A stretch of 64,000 nucleotides of DNA from UBA2897 sp036733925 (GTDB lineage Bacteria; Bacillota; Negativicutes; Selenomonadales; Selenomonadaceae). The translations under genes and the position numbers were made by a program. The notes beneath the pieces were generated by a model. It had not been told where the DNA came from, did no database searches, and saw only the letters and a program-made list of their open reading frames with translations. The stretch is from NCBI GenBank assembly GCA_036733925.1, contig DAIMZO010000001.1, forward strand, positions 1 through 64,000, read 5' to 3'. Of the stretch, positions 1 to 8,798 are shown one piece after another (position 1 is the stretch's first letter; each line of letters begins with the position of its first letter).

Positions 1-105
1 CGGGAATTCACGCTTGGGGAAATCGTGTAAGACGCCAATTCTTCGGAGGCGGCGCTATGGTTGCTGAACCAAGAATCCCCCGGCTTTAGCCGTGGGGAGT
101 GTCAA
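1..105 (+). mobile_element. IS200/IS605-family right end (omega-RNA 3' part), copy 1
   Basis: These bases are nearly identical to 16337-16441, where they follow the tail of a tnpB gene. The segment carries the G/C-rich hairpin at about 76-97 and ends in GTGTCAA, which is typical of the right end of IS605-type transposons and of the 3' scaffold of the TnpB guide RNA. Only this end lies in the window, so whether a full element precedes it is unknown. Its last bases (TCAA, 102-105) overlap the stop codon of the permease read on the minus strand, so the insertion defines the end of that gene. A guide copied from this end would start with the permease 3' coding sequence. Confidence 0.75.
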
Positions 106-1451
106 GCCTGCTGCTTTTTCTTCTGGAACTGGTAGCCGATCCAGAGCACGATCAGCCAGATCGGCAGGAACAGCACGGCTAGCTGCATATCGGGAATCTG
201 CGTCATCATGACGATGACGCCTGCGAGGAACGCAAGGCAGAGGTAGTTCGTCCAGGGGTAGAGGATCGAATGGAATTTCGTCTCCTTGCCCTGCTGCTTG
301 CAAGTCGCGCGGAATTTCAGGTGGGTGATGCAGATGGTGACCCAGCTGATGACCGCGGCACAAGTCGCAATCGTCATGAGGTACAGGAACACGTGACCCT
401 CGAGGAAGTAGTTCAGGATGACGACGATCAGCGTGAATCCTGACGACACGAGGATGCCGGTGACCGGTACGCCGCGACCCGAGAGCTTCGCGAGGAACCT
501 GGGCGCCTCATTTTTGGAAGCAAGGCCGTAGAGCATGCGGCTGTTGCTGTAGATGGCCGAGTTGTAGACCGAGATTGCGGCGATCAGCACGACGAAGTTC
601 AGGATATGTGCGGCGGCAGGGATGCCGACGTTGTTGAAGATCTGCACGAACGGGCTCGCCTGCGTGCCGACCTCATTCCATGGCCAGAGCGCCATCAGCA
701 CGGCCATCGTGCCGACGTAGAAGATCAGGATACGCCAGATGACCTGATTGATCGCGCGCGGGATCGTGTGATCCGGATCCTCTGCCTCGCCGGCCGTGAT
801 GCCGATGAGCTCGATGCCGCCGAACGAGAACATGACGACGGCGGTCGCCGCGGCGAGGCCCCAGGCGCCGTTCGGCAGGAAGCCGCCATCTTTCCAGAGA
901 TTGCTGAAATTCTCCGGGAACGGCTGCGGGCTCACGAGCAGCAGGTAGAGGCCGAGAAGGATCATCGCACAGATGGCCGAAATCTTGATCAGGGCCATCC
1001 AGAACTCCGTTTCGCCGTAGGCGCGGACGTTGACGAGGTTCAGCAGCGTGATCAGCACGAGGCAGATCAGCGCCGAGGCCCATTGCGGCAGGGCCGGAAA
1101 CCAGAAATTCATATAGATGCCGACCGCCGTGAGCTCGGCCATGGACACGAGCACATAGTTGAACCAGTAGTTCCAGCCGGACAGGAAGCCCGGGAATTTG
1201 CCCCAGTACTTCGTCGCGTAGTAGCTGAACGAGCCCGAGACCGGCTCATCGACCGCCATTTCCCCGAGCATGCGCATGATGAAGAAGATCACGATGCCGC
1301 CAATCAGATAGGCGAGCATGACCGATGGGCCGGCCAGCGCGATTGTCGACGTCGACCCATAGAACAGGCCCGTGCCGATGGCCCCGCCGAGCGCAATCAT
1401 CTGCAGATGGCGGTTTTTCAGGCCGCGCGTCAGTTGTTTCTTTTCTGCCAT
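102..1451 (-). CDS. Amino acid permease, APC superfamily (AAT family)
   Basis: This is a 449-residue inner-membrane secondary transporter for an amino acid, probably proton-coupled. The N-terminus carries the family motif GGAIGTGLF (residues 22-30) in the first membrane segment. It is followed by a G-E-M-A motif and about twelve hydrophobic segments, as in GabP, AroP and ProY. The substrate cannot be told from sequence. I chose the ATG at 1451 because GGTGAT stands 4 bases upstream; a GTG 21 bases further upstream is possible. The stop codon is formed inside an IS605-type right end, so the last residues may differ from the ancestral protein. It is transcribed away from the GH53 gene. Confidence 0.85.
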   Translation of the reverse strand: MAEKKQLTRGLKNRHLQMIALGGAIGTGLFYGSTSTIALAGPSVMLAYLIGGIVIFFIMRMLGEMAVDEPVSGSFSYYATKYWGKFPGFLSGWNYWFNYVLVSMAELTAVGIYMNFWFPALPQWASALICLVLITLLNLVNVRAYGETEFWMALIKISAICAMILLGLYLLLVSPQPFPENFSNLWKDGGFLPNGAWGLAAATAVVMFSFGGIELIGITAGEAEDPDHTIPRAINQVIWRILIFYVGTMAVLMALWPWNEVGTQASPFVQIFNNVGIPAAAHILNFVVLIAAISVYNSAIYSNSRMLYGLASKNEAPRFLAKLSGRGVPVTGILVSSGFTLIVVILNYFLEGHVFLYLMTIATCAAVISWVTICITHLKFRATCKQQGKETKFHSILYPWTNYLCLAFLAGVIVMMTQIPDMQLAVLFLPIWLIVLWIGYQFQKKKQQA

Positions 1452-1494
1452 AGAATCACCAAAAACTTTCACAAAGAATTCATAAAACGCTCTT

Positions 1495-1524
1495 ATTATA
1501 GCATGAAACCTTTGTCTTTTACAA
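1495..1524 (-). promoter_or_regulatory. Promoter of the amino acid permease
   Basis: On the minus strand TTGTAA (1524-1519) and TATAAT (1500-1495) are 18 bases apart, a good sigma-70-type promoter. It lies about 45 bases upstream of the chosen start. Confidence 0.6.
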
Positions 1525-1550
1525 TGTTACATCAGAAAAGGGCCGTGGAA

Positions 1551-1566
1551 TTGAAAATGTTTTCAA
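1551..1566. promoter_or_regulatory. cre-like palindromic operator upstream of the galactanase gene
   Basis: TTGAAAATGTTTTCAA is a perfect inverted repeat (7-2-7). Its core differs from the CcpA cre consensus TGWAANCGNTNWCA at one position. It lies about 30 bases upstream of the -10 box TATAAT (1597-1602). Control by CcpA or another LacI-family regulator of sugar use would suit a galactan-degrading enzyme; this is inference. Confidence 0.5.
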
Positions 1567-1596
1567 AACGCGGAAACCGGACGGAATCTCTTGCGG

Positions 1597-1602
1597 TATA
1601 AT
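1597..1602 (+). promoter_or_regulatory. -10 box (TATAAT) of the galactanase gene
   Basis: A perfect TATAAT stands 38 bases upstream of the chosen start codon. There is no good -35 at 17 bases (AAACCG), which would fit an activator- or repressor-dependent promoter next to the cre-like site. Confidence 0.5.
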
Positions 1603-1640
1603 GGAGTCAGAAAATGCAGAAAGATAGGGTGGGGGAGACT

Positions 1641-3491
1641 ATGAAAAAATCCATGTTGAAAGGGTTCGTTCTGAGCACGATCGCGGCTGGTGTCTTTGCG
1701 TTCGGCGGTCTTGCGGACGCGGCAATCCATGTGAATCCGATTCCGGGCATCTCGCCGGACTTCATCAAGGGCGCGGATGTCTCGATGACGCCGGCGATGG
1801 AGCAGCTCGGCGCGAAATTCTACGATATCGACGGCAAGCAGATGGACGAGTTCGATATCATGAAGAAGTATGGCATCAACTGGATCCGCCTGCGCATCTG
1901 GAACAATCCGTCGGCCGGCCAGGGCGGCGGTGGTGAGACCGACGAGGCCAAGGCGCTCGCGATGACGAAACGCGCGCACGCACACGGCATGAAGGTCCTG
2001 ATCGATTTCCACTACAGCGACTGGTGGGCAGACCCGGGCAAGCAGTACACGCCAAAGGCATGGCAGGGCCATGACAAAGACCAGCTGAAGAAGGATATCT
2101 ACGACTACACGAAGAAAGTCCTCGGCGACTTCAAGGCGGCCGGCGAGACGCCGGAAATGGTGCAGGTCGGCAACGAGATCACGAACGGCATCTGCTGGCC
2201 GGTCGGCAAGTTTGCGGCGACCGATGACGGCAAGACGCTCGCAGAGCTCCTGCAGAGCGGCCTGCAGGCCGTCCACGACTCTGCCCCGGGCATCAAGACC
2301 ATGCTGCATCTCGACAATGGCGGCAACAACTGGATGTATGAGAATTTCTTCGACAAGCTGATCACGAACAACGGCGTCAACGACTTCGACGTCATCGGGC
2401 TTTCCTATTATCCGTTCTGGTCGGGCACGATGGACGAGCTCACGAACAACCTCAACGCAATCTCGAAGAAATACAATAAGGACGTCATCGTCGTCGAGAC
2501 GTCGTTCGGCTGGTCGAACAAGAATTTTGACGATATGAAGAATCCGTACGCGGAGAAGGAGGAGCGCGTCGGCGGCTTCCGTTCCACGGTGCAGGGACAG
2601 GCGACCGGCCTGCGGACGCTCATGGATCGCGTGAGCAAGGTGCCGGGCGGCAAGGGCCTCGGCGTGTTCTACTGGGCGCCGGATTCCTACCCGGTCAAGG
2701 GCGCGGGTTCCTTCGCGAATACCGGCGACGAGTGGGATAACCTCTGCATGTTCGACCCGAACGGCAAGGCCCTCGAGTCCTGGCAGGTCTGGAACGACGT
2801 CAGCAATCCGAAAATCAAGACCATCCAGCCGACGGTGAAGAGCCTCGACACCGTGCCGGTCGAGACCGGTAAGGGGCAGCCCGCGCGCATGCCAGATACG
2901 GTACGCGTGACCTACAGCGACGACCACGCGGTGGAGGTGCCGATGACCTGGAAGGACGCGCCGGTGTTCCAGAAACCGGGCAAATATACGATTAAGAGCT
3001 CGGTCAAGGTCGATGGGAAAGAATACCCGGTCAAGACCGAGGTGAACGTGCTGAACAAGGTCAATGTCGTCAAGAACGGCGACTTTGAAGACGTGAACCT
3101 GAACGGCTGGACCATCAGCGGCGACCAAGTCGTCGACGCCATCTCGAAGAACGGCGACTCCATCGGCAAGGGCTCGCTGCACTATTGGAGCGACAAGGCG
3201 TTCGCCTTCACCGTCAGCCAGAAACTCACCGGTCTCAAGGACGGCAAATACACGGCGGCGGTCTCCACGCAGGGCGGTGGCGGACAGTCGAAATACCAGC
3301 TCTACGTCAAGACCGGCGGGCAGGACTACACGGCCGACATCCAGGACACGAAGTGGAACGATTGGCATACCTTCACCATCAAGGACATCGTCGTCAAAGA
3401 CGGCAAGGCCGAGATCGGCGTGATTATGAACGCCGCACCGGGCACCTGGGGCACGATGGACAACATCGAATTCTATCGCCAGGAAAACTGA
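1641..3491 (+). CDS. Secreted arabinogalactan endo-beta-1,4-galactanase (GH53) with carbohydrate-binding tail
   Basis: The 616-residue enzyme should cut beta-1,4-galactan side chains of pectin outside the cytoplasm. A signal peptide (about residues 1-27, ending near A-D-A-A) leads into a GH53 catalytic barrel (about 35-390). The acid/base is E179 in VGNEITNG and the nucleophile E286 in VVETSFGW; both residues expected for clan GH-A are present. The tail holds an Ig-like domain (about 400-470) and a jelly-roll module opening with NGDFED..GW, resembling CBM61, a galactan-binding family. The ATG at 1641 follows GGGGGAGA, better than the in-frame ATG at 1614. The gene is monocistronic, with a terminator downstream and a cre-like site upstream. 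Confidence 0.9.
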   Translation: MKKSMLKGFVLSTIAAGVFAFGGLADAAIHVNPIPGISPDFIKGADVSMTPAMEQLGAKFYDIDGKQMDEFDIMKKYGINWIRLRIWNNPSAGQGGGGETDEAKALAMTKRAHAHGMKVLIDFHYSDWWADPGKQYTPKAWQGHDKDQLKKDIYDYTKKVLGDFKAAGETPEMVQVGNEITNGICWPVGKFAATDDGKTLAELLQSGLQAVHDSAPGIKTMLHLDNGGNNWMYENFFDKLITNNGVNDFDVIGLSYYPFWSGTMDELTNNLNAISKKYNKDVIVVETSFGWSNKNFDDMKNPYAEKEERVGGFRSTVQGQATGLRTLMDRVSKVPGGKGLGVFYWAPDSYPVKGAGSFANTGDEWDNLCMFDPNGKALESWQVWNDVSNPKIKTIQPTVKSLDTVPVETGKGQPARMPDTVRVTYSDDHAVEVPMTWKDAPVFQKPGKYTIKSSVKVDGKEYPVKTEVNVLNKVNVVKNGDFEDVNLNGWTISGDQVVDAISKNGDSIGKGSLHYWSDKAFAFTVSQKLTGLKDGKYTAAVSTQGGGGQSKYQLYVKTGGQDYTADIQDTKWNDWHTFTIKDIVVKDGKAEIGVIMNAAPGTWGTMDNIEFYRQEN

Positions 3492-3546
3492 GGCCACTGC
3501 CAATCCTTTTCCGGTCGCGGAAAGAACCGAACAGCAAGGCAAGAAA

Positions 3547-3590
3547 AAGCAGCCGCAGAGCCGTACCCCGGCCCATGCGGCTGCTTTTTG
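3547..3590 (+). terminator. Intrinsic terminator after the galactanase gene
   Basis: A 12-base stem (3547-3558 with 3576-3587, AAGCAGCCGCA type) is followed by a T run. It lies 56 bases after the stop codon and separates this gene from the Fic gene. Confidence 0.8.
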
Positions 3591-3645
3591 CCCTGTTTTC
3601 GCCTGCTCGGATTTGTGATAGTATAGGAATGGGGAGGTTTGTCTC

Positions 3646-4122
3646 ATGGCATTAGAAAACAAACTTGGAATCACGGACTCGATAGAGCTTGCCCATCGGG
3701 AAGAACAGCTGACCAAGAAACGCGCGCAGGAACTTTATGATAAGCGTATTCTCGATACCTTTGCCGTCGGCACCTATGCTGGGCTGAGCCAGATCCATGG
3801 TTATCTCTTTCAGGATGTCTATGCTTTTGCCGGAAAGATGCGTACCGTCAATATCGCCAAGGGCAATTGCCGTTTCGCGCCGCTCCTGTATCTGTCCGAT
3901 GCCTTGAAACAAGAACTCGGCAAGGTTGTCGACTGGAGCAAAGTCGATAAAGAAGACTACCTCGCGGCAATGGAACGCAGTCCGGTCAGACCCCTAGAAA
4001 TCAAGGCCCTGTTCAAAGCAGCGCTGACCGACAAGATCAACGACCGCGCGGTCTATAGGAAAGGCATCGACGCGTCCTACCGGTACGAAGGATATAGCAC
4101 GTACCGGACAGAGAATCTTTGA
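3646..4122 (+). pseudogene. Fic/DOC-family protein with internal deletion of the catalytic motif
   Basis: The 158-residue product matches both ends of class Fic proteins: the N-terminal LxxIHxYLFQDVYAFAGxxRTVNIAKGN segment and the C-terminal VDWSKVDKEDYL..MERSP..ALTDKIN..GIDxSYxYEGY segment. The middle, where Fic AMP-transferases carry H-P-F-x-x-G-N-G-R, is absent. The reading frame passes straight from LSDALKQ to ELGKVVDWS (near 3904-3915). I infer an in-frame deletion of roughly 60-70 codons, possibly between short LK-coding repeats. Without that loop the protein cannot hold ATP phosphates, so AMPylation activity is unlikely. It stands just upstream of a type III restriction-modification pair, a common setting for toxin or defence genes. 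Confidence 0.75.
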
Positions 4123-4174
4123 CGGAAGAGTATACAAGAATTGCGAAGCAATAGATGAATTAGGGGGATGCAGG

Positions 4175-5689
4175 ATGCCGGAATTGTTATGGGATGGCAA
4201 GCAGGAAGCGGTTGCAGCCGCGAATCAGGTGCCGTATCAGCTGCTGGAAGCGGATGATGCACTGAGCTATGGGGAGAAGGATACGGAGAACATGATCATC
4301 CAAGGGGATAATCTCGCCGCATTGAAGGCCCTGATCCCCTACTATAAGGGCGCTGTCCGCTGCATCTATGCCGATCCGCCATACAACACGGGCTCGGCCT
4401 TCGAGCATTACGACGATAACGTCGAGCATTCGACCTGGCTCTCGCTGATGTATCCTCGGCTGGAGCTGATGCACGAGCTGCTTGCCGCGGATGGCAGCAT
4501 CTGGATTTCCATCGACGATGATGAAGCCCATTATCTTAAAGTAATCTGCGATGAGATTTTTGGACGAGATAAATTTCTGGCAAATATTGTATGGCAAAAA
4601 CGTTATTCTCGTGAAAATCGAAAAGCTATAGGCGATGCGCATGACCATATCTTGGTTTATGTGAAAAATCAGGAGGCATTCAAGACAACTAGAAATTTTT
4701 TACCTCTGACAGACAAACAGAAAAAATTATACAAGAATCCTGATAATGACGCTCGTGGACCGTGGCAAAGCGTTTCTCTGTTGGCGCAAGGATATCGTCC
4801 AAATCAGATGTATGAAATTATAGCTCCTAATGGGAAAAAACATATTCCTCCTGCCGGAAATTGTTGGAAAGTCATCAAATCGGAATATGATAAGTTGGTA
4901 GCCAATAATCGTGTGTACTTCGGCAAAGATGGGAATGGTGTGCCAAGGCGAAAAGAGTTTCTATCAAAAGCTAAAGGATTAGTTCCGTCAACTTGGTGGC
5001 CTCACGAGGAATTTGGTCATAATGACGAAGCCAAAAAGGAGACAAACATTCTGTTTGGAGCTGATAATGCTTTTGAAACTCCGAAACCGGAACGCTTGCT
5101 TGAGCATATTATCCATATTGCATCGAATCCGGGTGACATCGTCCTCGATGCTTTCCTTGGATCCGGAACGACGGCTGCCGTTGCGCAGAAGATGAACCGT
5201 CAGTATATCGGCATCGAGATGGGCGAACATGCCGTGACGCATGTCGTGCCGCGCATGCAAAAGGTCATCGACGGGGAGCAGGGCGGTATCTCGAAGGCAG
5301 AGAAATGGGAAGGCGGCGGCGGTTTCCGCTTCTACCGGCTCGGGGAAGAGCTTTTTGATGAGTACCGCATCATCCGTCCGGACGTGAAATTCCCGCAGCT
5401 CGCTGCGCATATCTGGTTCACCGAAACCCATACGCCATACCGCGGCAAGGGAGACAGCCCGCTCCTCGGCATCCACGACGGGACGGCTTACTATCTGCTC
5501 TACAATGGCATCCTCGGCGACAAGAAGCCGCAGAGCGGCAACGTCTTGACGAGCCATGTGCTGAAGCTCCTGCCGCCTTTCGACGGGCCGAAAGTCATCT
5601 ACGGCGAGGCCAACCGATTCGGCCCGGCCCGCATGATGCAGGAGCAGATCACGTTCAAGAAGATTCCGACCGAGATTCAGGTCTATTGA
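4175..5689 (+). CDS. mod: Type III restriction-modification system, adenine-specific DNA methylase (Mod)
   Basis: This 504-residue beta-class N6-adenine methyltransferase modifies one strand of the recognition site and supplies sequence specificity for the Res subunit. The catalytic motif DPPY is at residues 67-70 and the S-adenosylmethionine motif FLGSGTT at 327-333; the order IV then I is typical of Mod. The region between them (about residues 120-317, bases about 4533-5125), which holds the target-recognition domain, is strikingly AT-rich compared with both flanks and with the rest of the window, suggesting it was swapped in from another source. RBS AGGGGG lies 8 bases before the start. 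The Res gene follows 13 bases downstream. Confidence 0.9.
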   Translation: MPELLWDGKQEAVAAANQVPYQLLEADDALSYGEKDTENMIIQGDNLAALKALIPYYKGAVRCIYADPPYNTGSAFEHYDDNVEHSTWLSLMYPRLELMHELLAADGSIWISIDDDEAHYLKVICDEIFGRDKFLANIVWQKRYSRENRKAIGDAHDHILVYVKNQEAFKTTRNFLPLTDKQKKLYKNPDNDARGPWQSVSLLAQGYRPNQMYEIIAPNGKKHIPPAGNCWKVIKSEYDKLVANNRVYFGKDGNGVPRRKEFLSKAKGLVPSTWWPHEEFGHNDEAKKETNILFGADNAFETPKPERLLEHIIHIASNPGDIVLDAFLGSGTTAAVAQKMNRQYIGIEMGEHAVTHVVPRMQKVIDGEQGGISKAEKWEGGGGFRFYRLGEELFDEYRIIRPDVKFPQLAAHIWFTETHTPYRGKGDSPLLGIHDGTAYYLLYNGILGDKKPQSGNVLTSHVLKLLPPFDGPKVIYGEANRFGPARMMQEQITFKKIPTEIQVY

Positions 5690-5702
5690 GGAGGCGGCCA
5701 TC

Positions 5703-8315
5703 ATGTTGAAGCTCAAGAACTACCAGCAGCATACGCTCGACAAGCTGACGGCATTCCTCGATGAAGCCCGCTTGCTCGATGCAGAGAAAGCCTTTACCGA
5801 CCAGCAGAACGCGCAGGGATACCGCAAGACGTACAAGAGCATCAAAGGGCTCGAGGACGTTCCCTATATCTGCCTGCGCCTGCCGACCGGCGGTGGAAAG
5901 ACCTTGCTCGGCTCCTACGCCATCGGCGATGCCGCCGACCACTATCTCGAACAGGACTATCCCCTCGTGCTCTGGCTCGTCCCTACCGACATCATCCGGA
6001 AACAGACCATCGAAGTTCTCGGAAGCTCGGACAAGGAGAATCGCCGCGTCCTCGATGTTCGTTTCGGCGGGCGAGTCCGCGTCTACGATATCACCGATTT
6101 CACCCATCTCAGGACGCAGGACATCACGGATCGCGTCAACATCTTCGTGGCGACCTTCGCCGCGTTCCGCGTCAAGAGCAAAGACGGCCGGAAAGTCTAC
6201 GGAACCAGCGAATCCTTAGACCCATGTTTCCGTTCCATCCAAGCACAGGCATATATGGACAAATCGGATGGCGGCGAGCTCCTTCATTCCTTCCGCAACC
6301 TGCTTGCCTACTACCGTCCGCTTGTCATCATCGACGAAGCGCATAATCATGCCAGCAAGCTCAGCATCGAGGTCTTGCAGCGGCTCCGTCCGTCGGCCAT
6401 CATCGAGCTGACGGCAACCCCGGCAGACAACAGCAACGTCCTTTACAAGGTCAGCGCATCCGAGCTCAAGGCTGAGGACATGATCAAGCTGCCGATTCAC
6501 ATGGAGGAGCATCAGTCGTGGGAAGATGCCGTCACGACCGCCGTGCAGGAGCAACATCATCTGGAAGAACTCGCGAGCGATGGAAGCGAGAAGGACTATG
6601 TCCGTCCAATCGTCCTTTTCCAAGCGGAGGACAAAGACCGGGAAATCACCGTATCCGTTATCCGCGACTATCTCATCAAGGAATTGCAGATTCCGGAGGA
6701 ACAGGTCGCTGTCGCTACCGGTACGCAGCGGGAGCTCGACGGGATCAATCTCTTTGACCGGCAGACGCCCATCCGCTACATCATCACCGTCGAGGCACTG
6801 AAAGAGGGATGGGACTGCTCCTTTGCCTATATCTTCTGCTCCGTGGCGAAAGTCGCATCGAGCAAGGATGCCGAGCAGCTTCTGGGGCGCGTCCTCCGTA
6901 TGCCCTATGCCAAACGGCGCGTCCATAAGGAGCTCAACGTGGCCTACGCCCATATCGCCGTGGCATCCTGGCACGAGGCGGTCAGTAAGATCAAAGACAA
7001 TCTGCTCGGCATGGGATTCGAGGATGAAGAGACTGACGCCGCCATCCATTACGAGCAGCCGGTGCTCGAAGAACTCGGAACCGGCGAGGGAGAAGGCTGC
7101 CACGAGATATGCCCTGTGCAGTCGCTCCAGTTCCATACGCAGAACGCGCCGGATATCTCCCCGTTGAACCTCGCCTTGCAGGGATTCGTGAAAGTCGAGA
7201 AGGATACGGAATCCGGCGGCTACCACGTCACAGTTCAGCAAGCAACGCCGGATGACCTGAAAGAACTCCATGACCGGGCGGAAGAGGTATTCCACAATCC
7301 GCACGATGTCAACGAGCTCATCCACGCCGTCCGCTCTACGAAAGCCTTTGAGCCGCCGAAATCTCCTGCCGAGCGCGGGGAAGTGATCTCCGTTCCGCAG
7401 CTCTGTCTGGACTTCGGGGATGGGCCGGAACTGGCAGAGAAAGAGAACTTCCTGCCGGGAAGCTGGAAGCTCACCGATTTCCCGGCTATTCTTCCGGGCT
7501 TCGAGATTGACCCACAGAACCATGTCTACCGCATCGACATTGCCGGGAACAAGATAACCGAATCCCTGCAGAGCACGCAGCAGGCGCTAGAACTCGGGCG
7601 CTCGACCCAATGGACGGTATCCACGCTGGTCTACTGGCTGACCAAGAAGCTCAAGGCAAGCGATGTACCGTACGCTGATGCCGTCGAATACCTGCGCCGC
7701 ATCATCGAAAACTTGCAGCAGAAGGGCGCGCCGCTTGCTGACCTCGTGCGCTACCGCTTCGCACTCGCAAAGAAGCTGAACGAACATATCGCAGACTGCC
7801 GCGGCAAAGCGTATCAGAAAGGCGTGAATGCCGTCCTGTTCCACGAAGAAGATGCCGTCCGCGTCATTCCGGACGTGGCGATGACGTTCCAGCATGACCG
7901 CTACCCGGCCAAGAGCTTTTATCGTGGAACCGTCCACTTTCAGAAGCATTTCTACCGGAACATAGGAGACATGGACTCCGATGAGGAAGTCTGGTGCGCG
8001 CAGTGCATTGACGTCAACCCGCATGTCGTGACATGGGTGCGCAACATCCCGCGCGACGTCGTGAACTCATTCTGGCTGCCGACACACGCCGACAAGTTCT
8101 ACCCCGACTTCATCGCAAAGCTCGAAGACGGACGCATAGCCGCCATCGAATACAAAGGCGAGCACATCGTATCCGCTGACGATGCGAAGGAGAAGAACCT
8201 CATCGGCCAGATATGGGCAAAGCACAGCAATGGGCAATGCCTGTTCTTGATGGCAACAAAGAAAGATGATGCAGGACGCGACCTCTCACAGCAAATTTCT
8301 GCCATCCTGAATTAA
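5703..8315 (+). CDS. res: Type III restriction enzyme, Res subunit (helicase-nuclease)
   Basis: The 870-residue partner of Mod translocates or slides on DNA using ATP and cuts when two inversely oriented unmodified sites are met. It has superfamily 2 helicase motifs: PTGGGKT (residues 61-67, Walker A), DEAH (211-214), LTATP, and a late motif with EALKEGWDCS and QLLGRVLRMP. A PD-(D/E)xK nuclease follows near the C-terminus, with D802 in the P-D pair, E816 and K818 (IEYKG). All expected residues are present and the length is usual for Res, so the system looks intact. It is cotranscribed with mod. Confidence 0.9.
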   Translation: MLKLKNYQQHTLDKLTAFLDEARLLDAEKAFTDQQNAQGYRKTYKSIKGLEDVPYICLRLPTGGGKTLLGSYAIGDAADHYLEQDYPLVLWLVPTDIIRKQTIEVLGSSDKENRRVLDVRFGGRVRVYDITDFTHLRTQDITDRVNIFVATFAAFRVKSKDGRKVYGTSESLDPCFRSIQAQAYMDKSDGGELLHSFRNLLAYYRPLVIIDEAHNHASKLSIEVLQRLRPSAIIELTATPADNSNVLYKVSASELKAEDMIKLPIHMEEHQSWEDAVTTAVQEQHHLEELASDGSEKDYVRPIVLFQAEDKDREITVSVIRDYLIKELQIPEEQVAVATGTQRELDGINLFDRQTPIRYIITVEALKEGWDCSFAYIFCSVAKVASSKDAEQLLGRVLRMPYAKRRVHKELNVAYAHIAVASWHEAVSKIKDNLLGMGFEDEETDAAIHYEQPVLEELGTGEGEGCHEICPVQSLQFHTQNAPDISPLNLALQGFVKVEKDTESGGYHVTVQQATPDDLKELHDRAEEVFHNPHDVNELIHAVRSTKAFEPPKSPAERGEVISVPQLCLDFGDGPELAEKENFLPGSWKLTDFPAILPGFEIDPQNHVYRIDIAGNKITESLQSTQQALELGRSTQWTVSTLVYWLTKKLKASDVPYADAVEYLRRIIENLQQKGAPLADLVRYRFALAKKLNEHIADCRGKAYQKGVNAVLFHEEDAVRVIPDVAMTFQHDRYPAKSFYRGTVHFQKHFYRNIGDMDSDEEVWCAQCIDVNPHVVTWVRNIPRDVVNSFWLPTHADKFYPDFIAKLEDGRIAAIEYKGEHIVSADDAKEKNLIGQIWAKHSNGQCLFLMATKKDDAGRDLSQQISAILN

Positions 8316-8333
8316 AACGAATAGAAGTATCGA

Positions 8334-8579
8334 GTGTGTTCAAAGTTTCAAGGTGGGCGTGGCTCTGGCGTCGGGCGCACGACGGTCTGGGCCATCGAGA
8401 AAGGGAGTCCATCCGTGTCCATGGGCGCTTATGCGAAAGTTTTGCACGCCATTGAGGGCATGGACAAGGAGCTGCTGCTCATCTGCCAGGATGATAAGAA
8501 GGGGCGCCTGATGCAGGATTTAGGGCTAAGCATCCGGCACCGTGCTTCGAGGAGGCGCCGCAACGATGGTACGGAATAA
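8334..8579 (+). pseudogene. HipB-like antitoxin remnant (XRE helix-turn-helix)
   Basis: The reading frame encodes VGRTTVWAIEKGSPSVSMGAY followed by a leucine-rich stretch ending in GRLMQDLGL. This corresponds to the recognition helix and C-terminal part of HipB-type antitoxins. The first half of the helix-turn-helix is missing and the only start available is a GTG without a clear RBS. I read it as the 3' end of a hipB gene whose 5' part was lost when it came to lie against the res gene. A broken hipA follows immediately. Confidence 0.6.
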
Positions 8580-8752
8580 AACAGGCCACGCTGCGGGATG
8601 AGCAGGGCAATCTCTGGATTGCGAAATTCCCATCCAAGCATGATGAAGAAAATGCCGGCGCATGGGAGATGGTGGCACATGACCTCGCTATGCTGTGCGG
8701 GTTGAGCGTGCCAGAAGCGCGCGTCATTATTGCGTCAAAAGTGGTACAATAG
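8567..8752 (+). pseudogene. HipA-like toxin kinase fragment
   Basis: In the frame opening with W-Y-G-I-K the bases read QATLRDEQGNLWIAKFPSK and then GAWEMVAHDLAMLCGLSVPEAR before a TAG at 8750. This matches an internal part of HipA serine/threonine kinases around the ATP-binding lysine and the first helices. Only about 60 codons remain. The catalytic loop and everything after it are gone, so it is a dead remnant. Together with the HipB piece it marks a former type II toxin-antitoxin locus beside the type III restriction system. Confidence 0.6.
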
Positions 8753-8798
8753 GTACCAATATGGAATTGCCGAGAAGGTGCAGATGGGAGAGGATTTT

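Noticed and set aside
1563..3716. A 717-codon open frame on the minus strand opposite the galactanase gene
   Set aside because: It is the antisense shadow of a well-supported GH53 gene; its product is low-complexity and rich in Arg, Val, Leu and His, as expected from GC-rich antisense frames.
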